From: Gammaproteobacteria bacterium
Lineage (GTDB): Bacteria; Pseudomonadota; Gammaproteobacteria; DSM-19610
Assembly: GCA_026197075.1 (NCBI GenBank)
Contig: JAPHQV010000015.1
Span: forward strand, 1 to 64,000
Direction: 5' to 3'
DNA length: 64,000 nt
Part shown: piece by piece, positions 1 through 7,575 of the stretch
Layout of the letters: every line of letters starts with the position of its first letter
How positions within the stretch are numbered: the stretch's first letter is position 1
Notes under the pieces: model-generated
Seen by the model: only the letters and a program-made list of their open reading frames with translations
The model's database searches: none
What the model was told of the DNA's origin: nothing
Made by a program: the position numbers and the translations under genes

Positions 1-85
1 ACGGCTATTCTCCTCAAACGATCGAAAAAATGACCTCACTCTCCCACCTTGCTCGCTACGATCGCTCAAGTCCGACAAGCTCCTA
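1..85 (-). repeat. Probable partial copy of the family-2 hairpin element, cut by the window edge
   Basis: Read on the minus strand, this stretch starts with the TAG stop codon of the neighbouring 95-aa gene, followed by GAGCTTG. An identical CGTAGCGAG block comes 25 bases in, the same offset at which CGTAGCGAG occurs in the complete copy at 16921-17105. That copy ends with TAG GAG CCTG next to a stop codon. The opposite arm would lie outside the window, so pairing cannot be tested here. The assignment rests on the shared terminus and one conserved block only. Confidence 0.4.
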
Positions 86-370
86 GTCTTCCCCAATCCA
101 ACCCTGCAAGGCCTCGATTATGGCCTTTGCCTGGTCCTTGCTGGAGATGTTGAACTTGGATTTCTGCTGGTACTCGCCACTGCGTTTCTGGTAGCGGCGG
201 ATGCTGTATTTCTCCGGACCGTATTCCTCCTTTCGCCGGTCCCAGTCCTGGTAGCGATAGAGGATGGTGGACCAGGCCCCCTTGGTCAGCACGACCTTAT
301 CCAGTTCCTTGACGGTCTCGATGCCGTCCTCTTCGTAACGTATTGTCAGCTCATCAACGGTTGTAGCCAT
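83..370 (-). CDS. Conserved hypothetical protein, 95 aa
   Basis: Small soluble protein rich in charged and aromatic residues (Arg-Arg-Lys-Glu patches and several Tyr/Trp). It has no signal peptide, membrane segment or recognisable catalytic motif. The ATG at 368-370 is preceded on the minus strand by a purine-rich stretch (GAAAGGACAGGAAA) that can act as a ribosome binding site. The stop codon coincides with the terminus of a probable repeat element. It lies downstream of rnd in the same orientation but is separated from it by another repeat element, so co-transcription is uncertain. I do not recognise a function; the intact length, clear start and plausible composition suggest a real gene. 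Confidence 0.65.
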   Translation of the reverse strand: MATTVDELTIRYEEDGIETVKELDKVVLTKGAWSTILYRYQDWDRRKEEYGPEKYSIRRYQKRSGEYQQKSKFNISSKDQAKAIIEALQGWIGED

Positions 371-422
371 TTTCCTGTCCTTTCTGTTTTCATGAGTGTC
401 GTGCCATTAGCAAGTGACATAA

Positions 423-526
423 CGCGGGCCGGCATCCTGTTACGGGACCGTAGGCCGCAGGGATGCGGCCTTCGAGCGTACAGGGATGTATTCACAGCGA
501 GTCCCGTAGCAGGATGCCGGGCTGCG
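423..526 (+). repeat. Family-1 hairpin element, copy 1 (R1)
   Basis: A 26-bp inverted repeat (423-448 and 501-526, 23 of 26 positions complementary) encloses a 52-bp core. The core holds the perfect small hairpin GGCCGC-AGGGAT-GCGGCC, then GAGCGTACAGGGATG and TATTCACAGC. The same core recurs at about 9600-9646 and 52063-52151 with different outer arms. The element lies 56 bp past the stop codon of rnd, in the same orientation relative to its gene as the other two copies. It carries no credible ORF. Confidence 0.85.
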
Positions 527-581
527 TGTCCCACCGCCGTGGGAAATTTTCGAAAGGCAAAGCCTGCCTGTCGATCAAGCT

Positions 582-1733
582 CTAATCCCGACCCCCGATC
601 CGCACCATGCCCTGCTCCACGCTCAGGGTGCGCTTGCCGTCCAGGATGGCCTGCAGTTCCGCTCCGATCAGGGAACGGCGCCAGCCATGCAGCAGTGGGG
701 TCGTGCTGTCGTCCTGCAGCAGCCGCGCCAGGTCCTTGCGCGAAGCAAGTACACTGGGATGCAGAGAATGCTCCATGCCGCGCAGCCGTACCACGGACAT
801 GAGCAGATCCGCCACGGCCTCCTCGGCGGGCGACAGCCGGTCCGGGCGTTGCGGCCGGGTATCCGGTTCCGGTTTGCGCTGACGCGCCGCTTCGATCAAG
901 TCCAGCAGGACCGTACCGTGGCTTTTGACGAAGCGCTCCTGTAAACCACGGATCCGTCCCAGCGCCTCCAGGTTTTTGGGCTGATGACGGGCGATATCCA
1001 GCATGGCATCGTCCTTCAACAGCCAGCCACGGGGCAGGTCACGGCCCTGGGCGGTGGTTTCCCGCCAGGCTGCCAGCGCCTGCAACACGGAAAGTTGCGC
1101 ACCCTTGTAACGTTCCGCGCCCTTGACCCTTTGCCAGGCCAGCGCCGGGGGCGACGCATAACGCCCGGGATCCGCGAGGGCCTCGAAGTCCTCCGCAAGC
1201 CATGCCAGCCGGCCCTGCTTTTCCAGACGCTCGAGCAACACCGGGTACAGCCTGGCCAGGTAGATGACGTCGTCGGCGGCGTAACGAAGTTGTTCCTCGC
1301 TGAGCGGACGTCGGCTCCAGTCGGCACGGGAGTGTGCCTTCTCGAGCTGTTCCCCCAACACCTCGGCCACCAGATTGCCATAGCCGATCTGATCCGCATA
1401 GCCCAGCACCGGAGCAGCGAGCTGGGTATCGAACAAGGGCGTGGGCAGGCGGCCATGGAGATGGTAGAGGATCTCCAGGTCCTGACCGGCGGCATGCAAG
1501 ACCTTGATGAGGTCGGTCCGGTACAACTGCTCATAGAGCGGTGCCAGGTCCAGGTCGGCAAGGGGATCGACGCAGGCGGCCCAATCCGGGGTCGCCAGCT
1601 GTAACAGGCAAAGCTGGGGATAGTAGGTCTTTTCGCGCATGAACTCCGTGTCCAGCGCCACCCAGGGGGCGGACTCCAGGCCCTGGCAGAGCTCCTGCAA
1701 GGTCTCCGGGCTGGTGATATAGGTGTATTGCAT
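582..1733 (-). CDS. rnd: Ribonuclease D
   Basis: 3'-to-5' exoribonuclease that trims tRNA precursors and other small structured RNAs in the cytoplasm. At 383 aa it is close to the usual length of about 375. The DEDDy signature is complete: Exo I D28-x-E30 (ALDTEF), Exo II D85 (HAAGQDLEIL) and Exo III Y151-x3-D155 (YAADDVIYL). A C-terminal HRDC-type region follows from about residue 205. A -10-like TATACT lies on the minus strand at 1760-1765, upstream of the start and in the gap shared with the divergent cls gene. Repeat element R1 begins shortly after the stop codon and may form the 3' end of the transcript. Confidence 0.96.
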   Translation of the reverse strand: MQYTYITSPETLQELCQGLESAPWVALDTEFMREKTYYPQLCLLQLATPDWAACVDPLADLDLAPLYEQLYRTDLIKVLHAAGQDLEILYHLHGRLPTPLFDTQLAAPVLGYADQIGYGNLVAEVLGEQLEKAHSRADWSRRPLSEEQLRYAADDVIYLARLYPVLLERLEKQGRLAWLAEDFEALADPGRYASPPALAWQRVKGAERYKGAQLSVLQALAAWRETTAQGRDLPRGWLLKDDAMLDIARHQPKNLEALGRIRGLQERFVKSHGTVLLDLIEAARQRKPEPDTRPQRPDRLSPAEEAVADLLMSVVRLRGMEHSLHPSVLASRKDLARLLQDDSTTPLLHGWRRSLIGAELQAILDGKRTLSVEQGMVRIGGRD

Positions 1734-1867
1734 GGCGAGTTACCTGATTGCGGAAAATCAGTATATCCAATTGTTCCCGCTCCCGCAGGCATAAGGCTAT
1801 CATTCGCGGCGGGCAGTCCGGATGGCTACAATGGCCCGACCCGACCACTACCGGAACAGGGAGGGAA

Positions 1868-3355
1868 ATGGATTTCAGCTCGATTACCGCCGAATGGTCG
1901 CGCCTGCTCGACGACCTGCCTTGGGAATGGCTGCTGGCCCTACTGGCCGGCCTGCATCTGGTCATCGCCCTGCTGGCGGCGGGTCACGCCCTGCTCTACA
2001 AGCGGGACCCGCGCTCGGCGCTCAGCTGGGTTGCCCTGTGCCTGCTGTTTCCCCTGGCCGGCCCCATCCTGTATTACCTGTTCGGCATCAACCGCATCCG
2101 CAGTCAGGCGCATCGCCTGACCACGCACAAACCCGCACCCCGGCTGGTCGGACACGAGCGTGGCAGCATGGGGCATACTGCCGCAGCCGTGCCGGCGGGC
2201 CTGGCCATGGAAATGCGGCCCTTTGCCCAGGTCTCCGGGCGCCTGACCTCGCGTCCCATCCTGGGCGGCAACCGGCTGGATGTACTGCACAACGGAGAAC
2301 AAGCCTATCCCGCCATGCTGGCCGCGATTGCCGGCGCCCGCAGGCGTGTGCTGCTGGCCAGCTACCTTTTCGAGTTCGACATGACAGGGAAGCAATTCGT
2401 CGCCGCCTTGTCCGCCGCCCGGGAGCGTGGTGTGGAAGTCCGCGTCCTCATCGACGGCGTGGGAGAACTCTATTCCTGGCCACGTATCGGCCGTGTCCTG
2501 CGCAAGGCCGGGCTGCCGATGGCGCGCTTCCTGCCACCGCGATTGTTTCCACCATCCCTGTCCATCAACCTGCGCAATCACCGCAAGATCCTGTTGGTGG
2601 ATGACCAGGAAGGCTTCACCGGCGGCATGAATGTCGGGGATCGCCACCTGGTGGAGGCATCACGACAGGGCACCAGCGACCTGCATTTCCGGGTGCGTGG
2701 CCCGATACTGGCGCAGCTGGAAGAAATCTTCATCAATGACTGGACGGCCGCCAGCGACGAACGCCTGTCACCCATCTGCCTGGATCTTCCACCCCTGCCC
2801 GATGGCGATGTCTGCTGCCGCTGCATCAGCGACGGCCCCAACGACGACCTGGACAAGATCGCCCTGACCCTGATGGGCGCCATCTCCGCCGCCCGCGAGG
2901 AGATCCTGATCATCAACCCTTATTTCCTGCCCTCGCGGGAAATGATCGCCAGCCTGCAATCGGCGGCCCTGCGCGGGGTAAAGGTCTGCATCCTGCTGCC
3001 CTCGAACAACAACCTTCCCTTCATTCACTGGGCCACGCGCAACCTGTTGTGGGAACTGTTGCTCTATGATGTGGAGATTCGTTACCAGCCACCGCCCTTC
3101 GCCCACACCAAGCTGTTCCTGGTAGACCGGCACTACGTACAACTGGGTTCAGCCAATCTCGACGCCCGCAGCCTGCGGCTGAATTTCGAGCTGAACCTGG
3201 AATCGTTCTCCGCTGGTTTCGCCGTGCCCTTGGCGGAGGAAGCCTGGCGCCTGTACCAGCAGTCCACCCCGGTAACGCTGGACGAGGTGGATAGCCGGCC
3301 CTTGCCGGTGCGATTGCGGGATGCTTTTTTCTGGCTGTTCCTGCCCTATCTCTAG
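1868..3355 (+). CDS. cls: Cardiolipin synthase (phospholipase D family)
   Basis: Inner-membrane enzyme that condenses two phosphatidylglycerol molecules into cardiolipin and glycerol. Two N-terminal membrane segments (about residues 18-42 and 50-70) are followed by two PLD HKD motifs, HRKILLVDD beginning at H238 and HTKLFLVD beginning at H413, each with a downstream GGMN or GSANLD motif. The ATG at 1868 was preferred over the in-frame ATG at 1748 because it has AGGGAGG just upstream, gives the normal length (495 aa) and puts the membrane segment near the N-terminus. The extra 40 residues of the longer reading frame are not hydrophobic. The gene converges on the next one with a single base between stop codons. 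Confidence 0.94.
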   Translation: MDFSSITAEWSRLLDDLPWEWLLALLAGLHLVIALLAAGHALLYKRDPRSALSWVALCLLFPLAGPILYYLFGINRIRSQAHRLTTHKPAPRLVGHERGSMGHTAAAVPAGLAMEMRPFAQVSGRLTSRPILGGNRLDVLHNGEQAYPAMLAAIAGARRRVLLASYLFEFDMTGKQFVAALSAARERGVEVRVLIDGVGELYSWPRIGRVLRKAGLPMARFLPPRLFPPSLSINLRNHRKILLVDDQEGFTGGMNVGDRHLVEASRQGTSDLHFRVRGPILAQLEEIFINDWTAASDERLSPICLDLPPLPDGDVCCRCISDGPNDDLDKIALTLMGAISAAREEILIINPYFLPSREMIASLQSAALRGVKVCILLPSNNNLPFIHWATRNLLWELLLYDVEIRYQPPPFAHTKLFLVDRHYVQLGSANLDARSLRLNFELNLESFSAGFAVPLAEEAWRLYQQSTPVTLDEVDSRPLPVRLRDAFFWLFLPYL

Positions 3356-3356
3356 C

Positions 3357-4064
3357 TCAGTTTACCGGCAGGCGGGTCCGCAACTCATCACGATCGAACC
3401 ACCACTGCTTGCCGACGATGGCATCGACGATCAGGGCAAGGCGGGGGAACAGTTTTTCGATATTGTTGAGTTCATACATCTCGATCCAGGTATTGAGGGT
3501 CGCCTGGTCCTCGATATTCCGATGTCGCTTGGCTACCTTGGCGATGAGCTGGGTGGTGAGGAAGGTGAGACTTTCGCGCTCCTTGCCCTCGGTGCGCAGG
3601 CCTGCGAGGTAATGGGCCACCATGGCGGCGACCGCGGCACCATCGGAATCGGGTGGCGTTTCATCGATCACATGGCTGAGCATGGTGACCGTGGTCTGCG
3701 CCTTGATGGGATAGGTCACTCCCAGCCAGACCCCGTGGCCCAGGGCGACGATGGAATCCTCCTGCTCCGTTTGGTAGAGGATATCGCAGGCCTCCACGGC
3801 CTCCTGCCAGGCATCGGCCGCCACCAGCGGATCGATCAGGGGCAGGACCGCCTGCCAGGCCTCGGCCTTGCGGTCCAGCCCCAGCAGGGCCTCGGCCTTG
3901 TCCAGCACCACCCGGGCCCGCTCCACCACAGGTGCGTTGGCGGGCATGGCGGCCAGGTGGGCCTCGTACTCCGCCAATTGCTGCTCGATGGCGGCACGGG
4001 TCTCCGCCGCGTCCACCCCCTTGATGGGCAGATCGGTATTTTGTTCAGGGTCTTGTTCCGCCAT
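3357..4064 (-). CDS. Conserved hypothetical alpha-helical protein, 235 aa
   Basis: Soluble, acidic, largely helical protein with Ala/Glu/Leu-rich helices over residues 20-110, including a stretch resembling degenerate TPR helices (ERARVVLDKAEALLGLDRKA). It has no signal peptide and no catalytic motif that I recognise. It probably acts in the cytoplasm. Its stop codon nearly touches that of cls, transcribed towards it. Its upstream region contains hairpin element A (4177-4358), so its promoter probably lies in the 110 bp between 4065 and 4176. No function is proposed. Confidence 0.75.
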   Translation of the reverse strand: MAEQDPEQNTDLPIKGVDAAETRAAIEQQLAEYEAHLAAMPANAPVVERARVVLDKAEALLGLDRKAEAWQAVLPLIDPLVAADAWQEAVEACDILYQTEQEDSIVALGHGVWLGVTYPIKAQTTVTMLSHVIDETPPDSDGAAVAAMVAHYLAGLRTEGKERESLTFLTTQLIAKVAKRHRNIEDQATLNTWIEMYELNNIEKLFPRLALIVDAIVGKQWWFDRDELRTRLPVN

Positions 4065-4176
4065 GACTGCTCCAGGCCGGTTGCCGTTGTGCGATGCGAG
4101 GAGTCCGCTTTGTACCGAAGGCGTGCGGATTTGGCAACCGGGGAAAGGGCGCGGATTCTGGCCGCGGAGAGAGGCT

Positions 4177-4358
4177 TAGCCTGCATTATTCATGAACGCC
4201 CTACTGCGGCCGCCGATCCGCTCGCTGTGGCGGGGCGTACTCCTTCCGCCCGGCTTGACGTAGTGTCGGCTACGCCGGCGCCGAGCTTCGGTCCGTGCGC
4301 CCCGCCACAGCGGCGCCTCGGCGCCCTCGCGACGGGCGTCCATGAATAATGCAGGCTA
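4177..4358. repeat. Family-2 hairpin element, copy A (about 182 bp, MITE-like)
   Basis: The ends are inverted repeats of 25 bp with one mismatch (4177-4201 and 4334-4358), each containing the TTCATGAA-like palindrome block. An inner perfect 15-bp stem pairs 4223-4237 with 4298-4312 (CGCTGTGGCGGGGCG). A central 5-bp stem with a 6-base loop sits at 4259-4274. On the minus strand its order of blocks matches the plus strand of copy B (16921-17105), including a near-identical stretch TCGGCGGCCGCAGTAGGGCG before the terminal TTCATGAAT. No transposase is encoded. The TAG stop of the adjacent TorF-like gene is part of the element terminus. Confidence 0.85.
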
Positions 4359-5042
4359 GGGCAAGGGTCGGGACAGGATTCCCATGAAACGCAGATCCTC
4401 GGCCTCGGTGCCACGAGGATCGGTGCTGCCCATCAATTGCAGGTTGAGCCCGAAGCCATACAGATCCCGCTTCCGGGCCGAAAAGACGTAGGCAGGATGC
4501 GGCTCGTGGGCAAAGCCATAGTCATTCTCGCCATAGCCCAGTCGCGCCGAGAGGGAGAAATCGCTGCCGACATTCCCTGTGATGCCGAACTCGTAATAGG
4601 AACGCGGCAGACCACTGCCCTGGTAGTCGTTGGTGTACCAGACCCGCCCTTGCCAGACTTCGTAGGACAGGCCGAAATAATATTCCTGGTAGCGGGACAT
4701 GGCCGGCCCCAGCCCGTACTGGGCGATACCCGTATCCAAGCCGAGGCCGCTACCGAAACGATGGCGGATGCCCGTATAGCGTTCGGCATCGGCCTGGGCA
4801 CCATGGCGATCGCCCGACCAGACCTCGTGATAGAGGCCCGGCTGCGCCTCCGCGCCGAGGTCGGGCGCCACCATCCAGCCCTGCCCGGTGAGCAGGCCCG
4901 GGGTGCCGAGCGAGAGCGCGTTGCCGTCGACAGCCAGGCAGGGTGCCGAACCCAGCAGCAGCAGGCAAAAGCACCCCAACCGGCGTGCCGCTGCGGCCGC
5001 GCCATCGGTTATCCTTCTACCATCGAGCAGTGGTTGTTTCAT
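4356..5042 (-). CDS. TorF-like putative outer-membrane protein (Gcw_chp family)
   Basis: An N-terminal signal peptide (hydrophobic core RLGCFCLLLLGSAPCLA, about residues 22-38) precedes a beta-rich mature protein. Its alternating aromatic/hydrophobic strands, such as YFGLSYEVWQGRVWYTNDY and SLSARLGYGENDYGF, are typical of the small TIGR02001/TorF porin-like family. The ATG at 5042 (228 aa) is preferred over the longer frame starting at 5180, whose first 46 residues are Arg/Thr-rich and would bury the signal peptide. The TAG stop lies inside the outer arm of hairpin element A. It is therefore possible that the native C-terminus was slightly altered by the element. The substrate is unknown. Confidence 0.8.
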   Translation of the reverse strand: MKQPLLDGRRITDGAAAAARRLGCFCLLLLGSAPCLAVDGNALSLGTPGLLTGQGWMVAPDLGAEAQPGLYHEVWSGDRHGAQADAERYTGIRHRFGSGLGLDTGIAQYGLGPAMSRYQEYYFGLSYEVWQGRVWYTNDYQGSGLPRSYYEFGITGNVGSDFSLSARLGYGENDYGFAHEPHPAYVFSARKRDLYGFGLNLQLMGSTDPRGTEAEDLRFMGILSRPLP

Positions 5043-5300
5043 ATGCCACCGTTTGCGCTGCCAGGCGCCCCCAAGTACGGCGGATGAGTTGTCGGCGATT
5101 CGCTGCACGGTATGTGCCTCGCCGGAACCAGTATAGCCAGTGGCCCGGGGCTTTGCACGAGCCGTGGTCGAGGCCTTCAAACATTGCGCATCGGTGCCGA
5201 TGAATAGGGAATGGCGATCCGAGACCCGGATCGAGGTTGTTACACCAACATATTGAAATAATTAGATTAGCTTGCCATCTCCCGGTATGCTGGAGCCCTT

Positions 5301-6236
5301 ATGAACCAGACTCCCCAAAGCCTTCTGCGCGACAATATCCAGCTGGTATCCCTGCCCGAGGTCTGCATGCAGGTGCAGATGATGGCCGAGGACCCGAACT
5401 GCGGGGCCGATGATCTGGGCCGTCTGATTGCCAAGGACACCGCCCTGACCTCCCGGTTACTGAAGCTGGTCAACAGCGCCTTTTACGGGTTTTCCTCCCG
5501 CGTCGAAACCGTGAGCCGGGCCGTGAGCCTGGTGGGCATCGCCGAGTTGCGTAACATCACCCTGGCCGCCTCCGCCGCCGAGGTATTCGCCGACATCCCC
5601 GGCGATCTGATGGATATGGTGTCCTTCTGGCGCCACAGCGTATTCACCGGCCTGGTGGCCCGCAAGCTGGCAGCCGAATGCCATGTGTTGCATCACGAAC
5701 GGCTGTTTACCGCCGGATTGCTGCACGATGTGGGGCGCCTGTTGATCTTCATGCGCCTGCCGGAACAAGCCAGCGAGATCCTGGCCTCGGGGCGCATGGA
5801 CCACGGGGACCTGTGTGAACTGGAGCGGGCCATCCTGGGCTTCGATCATGCCGAGGCCGGAGCCGAGTTACTGCATTACTGGAAACTGCCGCCGGCCCTG
5901 TGTTCGGCCATTCGCTACCACCACGCGCCCCGGCAGGCCAGCGAGGCCCCCCTGGAAGCGGCCATCCTGCATCTGGCGAATGCCATCACTCACTACCTGG
6001 AACTCTCCGACACCCAGCATCCCTCCCCCTACTACGACCCCTATGGCGCCCTGCTGAATCCACGCCGGGCCCTGGAGGAAGGATTGGTGGTGGCCGCGAT
6101 CCCGGCGGACCCCGAGATCTGGCAGCACAAGGGACTCGCCAAGGCGGATCTGGAAGGCATCATCATCGAATCGGCACATGATTTCGACGAGGTGCTGGAT
6201 CTCTTCTATCCCCTCCCGTCCCGATCCATGACCTGA
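5301..6236 (+). CDS. HDOD domain protein
   Basis: Single-domain HDOD protein (311 aa), a family used as a non-enzymatic signalling or scaffold module in bacterial regulatory networks. The HDOD core starts at once (SLPEVCMQVQMMAEDP, then KDTALTSRLLKLVNSAFYG) and keeps an HD pair at H142-D143 (AGLLHDVGRLLI). No receiver, GGDEF or EAL domain is attached, so the partner is not obvious. GGAG lies 6 bases before the ATG. A TTGTTA box at 5237-5242 followed by an AT-rich stretch to about 5270 is the likeliest promoter region. The upstream gap is shared with the divergent TorF-like gene. Confidence 0.88.
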   Translation: MNQTPQSLLRDNIQLVSLPEVCMQVQMMAEDPNCGADDLGRLIAKDTALTSRLLKLVNSAFYGFSSRVETVSRAVSLVGIAELRNITLAASAAEVFADIPGDLMDMVSFWRHSVFTGLVARKLAAECHVLHHERLFTAGLLHDVGRLLIFMRLPEQASEILASGRMDHGDLCELERAILGFDHAEAGAELLHYWKLPPALCSAIRYHHAPRQASEAPLEAAILHLANAITHYLELSDTQHPSPYYDPYGALLNPRRALEEGLVVAAIPADPEIWQHKGLAKADLEGIIIESAHDFDEVLDLFYPLPSRSMT

Positions 6237-6238
6237 GG

Positions 6239-6265
6239 CGAACGGTGCTTACTGATCGCCGTTCG
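6239..6265. terminator. Stem-loop between convergent genes
   Basis: A perfect 7-bp stem CGAACGG / CCGTTCG encloses a 13-base loop. It straddles the gap between the HDOD gene and the convergent membrane-protein gene and overlaps the last codons of the latter. There is no T-tract, so intrinsic termination is doubtful. Confidence 0.3.
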
Positions 6266-6884
6266 ATCTGGCACGTCCATTGAAATCGATGGCGAAGTAG
6301 CGGGGCTGACTGTTCATGAACACATCGAGGGTCGAGGCATGGGATCGGCTTTCCCCCGCGCCCAGGGCATCCCCCAGTTCCACCTCGTCGACGCCCACCT
6401 GTACGCCCATGCGGTCAAACACCAGCACCCGGAAACGGGGCTGAATACGCAAATGGGCGGGATTGTCCATCACCAGCTTGTATTCGTAGGTCTTATCCTC
6501 GCCCTGGTTGACCACGGTGAACACGATGTTCTTGATGTACTGTTCCTGTACCTGGATGACCTGGTCCGGAATCAGGCTGTGCAGGTTGGGCAGGCGTCCC
6601 TCCATGAGCATCTGGAGTTCCCGCTCGCTGGCCTCCAGCCGGGGGCGCAGTTGCCTGATCTCCTGTTCATTACGGAACAGTTCCTCGGTGAGCGCCCGGT
6701 TGGCATTGGCCAGGGACGTCACTCGTCCACCCAGGGTGATGGCGCCCACCACCAACAGAAAAACCGACAGCCCCAGCAGGCCGGCAAGCACTGACACCAG
6801 GGTGCTGTTACGGGAACTTCGCTGACGTCGGGAGCGACGTCCGGATCGGGTGCCGGGTATGGTTTCTTGGGGCTCGGTTGCCAC
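6249..6884 (-). CDS. Hypothetical single-pass membrane protein with coiled coil, 211 aa
   Basis: A basic cytoplasmic head (Arg-rich, residues 12-26) is followed by one membrane segment (about residues 29-52), a coiled-coil stretch (about 58-92) and a beta-rich C-terminal domain (about 100-205) presumably in the periplasm. I chose the GTG at 6884 because AGGAG lies about 10 bases upstream; the in-frame ATG at 6929 would add 15 residues without a visible ribosome binding site. The topology resembles cell-envelope accessory proteins, but no family was recognised. It converges on the HDOD gene and is separated from the arsenosugar operon by about 80 bp. Confidence 0.7.
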   Translation of the reverse strand: MATEPQETIPGTRSGRRSRRQRSSRNSTLVSVLAGLLGLSVFLLVVGAITLGGRVTSLANANRALTEELFRNEQEIRQLRPRLEASERELQMLMEGRLPNLHSLIPDQVIQVQEQYIKNIVFTVVNQGEDKTYEYKLVMDNPAHLRIQPRFRVLVFDRMGVQVGVDEVELGDALGAGESRSHASTLDVFMNSQPRYFAIDFNGRARSNGDQ

Positions 6885-6962
6885 TCGGTCTGGACTCCTG
6901 GAGCGATGATTTTTTATTCTGTGGCACACTATATCGGATAGGCGCTGAATTTTCCTCCCACC

Positions 6963-7571
6963 CTAGGCGTGATAGCGAAACAGATCCTGTGGCCGGTCCA
7001 GGTCCCACAGGGACGGGAGTTCCCGCCAATCCCAGCCCCGGTCCCTCAGCCGCTGGCGGGTGGTGGCCAGCACCCGTTCCGTTCCCCACTCCACGTCCTG
7101 GAACAGCTCCGGGGCCGACCGGCGCAGGCCCAGCAGTACGTAGCCACCATCCTCCGCCGGCCCCAGCACAGCGTCATGGCCCGCCATGAGGGCCTCGCAG
7201 GCCTCCACCAGCACGCCGGCATCGAGCAGGGGGCAGTCGGTACCCACCAACAGGGGCCAGTGCCCGGCCGCCAGGGTTTGGACGACCGCATGGCCCATGC
7301 GCTCCCCCAGGTCCCGGCCCTGCTGCGCCCGGCACTGGATGGGATACTGGCGGGCCAAGGTCTGAAACAGGGGATGTTCCGCGTCCGGGGCGCAATGGAG
7401 TTCCACGGGACAAAGCGGCTTGGCGGTGAAACGCCGGATGCTGTCCGCCACCAGCCCTGCATGCAGGGCGGCGGCCCCGGAGGCATCCAGGATCGGCAGC
7501 AACCGGGTCTTGACCTGGCCGGGGACGGGCGCCTTGGCGAACACCAGCAGGCGGATGCCGGGATAGCGCAT
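6963..7571 (-). CDS. TIGR04282-type arsenosugar biosynthesis glycosyltransferase (DUF2064)
   Basis: Small nucleotide-sugar-transferase-like protein (202 aa from the ATG at 7571) with a GT-A-like fold. Visible features are LLVFAKAPVPGQVKTRLLP at the N-terminus, VGTDCPLL with the metal-binding acidic residue, and GPAEDGGYVLLGL, all hallmarks of the DUF2064/TIGR04282 family. It is the last gene of the minus-strand arsenosugar set and starts 4 bases after the stop of the TIGR04283 gene. Longer in-frame starts at 7589 and 7628 overlap that gene. The biochemical role in arsenosugar formation is inferred from family co-occurrence with ArsS, not from motifs. Confidence 0.85.
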   Translation of the reverse strand: MRYPGIRLLVFAKAPVPGQVKTRLLPILDASGAAALHAGLVADSIRRFTAKPLCPVELHCAPDAEHPLFQTLARQYPIQCRAQQGRDLGERMGHAVVQTLAAGHWPLLVGTDCPLLDAGVLVEACEALMAGHDAVLGPAEDGGYVLLGLRRSAPELFQDVEWGTERVLATTRQRLRDRGWDWRELPSLWDLDRPQDLFRYHA

Positions 7572-7575
7572 GGGC

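Noticed and set aside
423-526. CRISPR or integron attC interpretation of the inverted repeats
   Set aside because: Copies are single and dispersed, with no spacer array, cas genes, integrase or gene cassettes nearby.
392-802. 136-aa plus-strand frame across R1 and the end of rnd
   Set aside because: It reads through the repeat element and the antisense of rnd; Ala/Arg/Cys-rich with no gene-like features.
3321-4349. 342-aa plus-strand frame
   Set aside because: Shadow of the 235-aa minus-strand gene and of repeat element A; no start signal and no domain.
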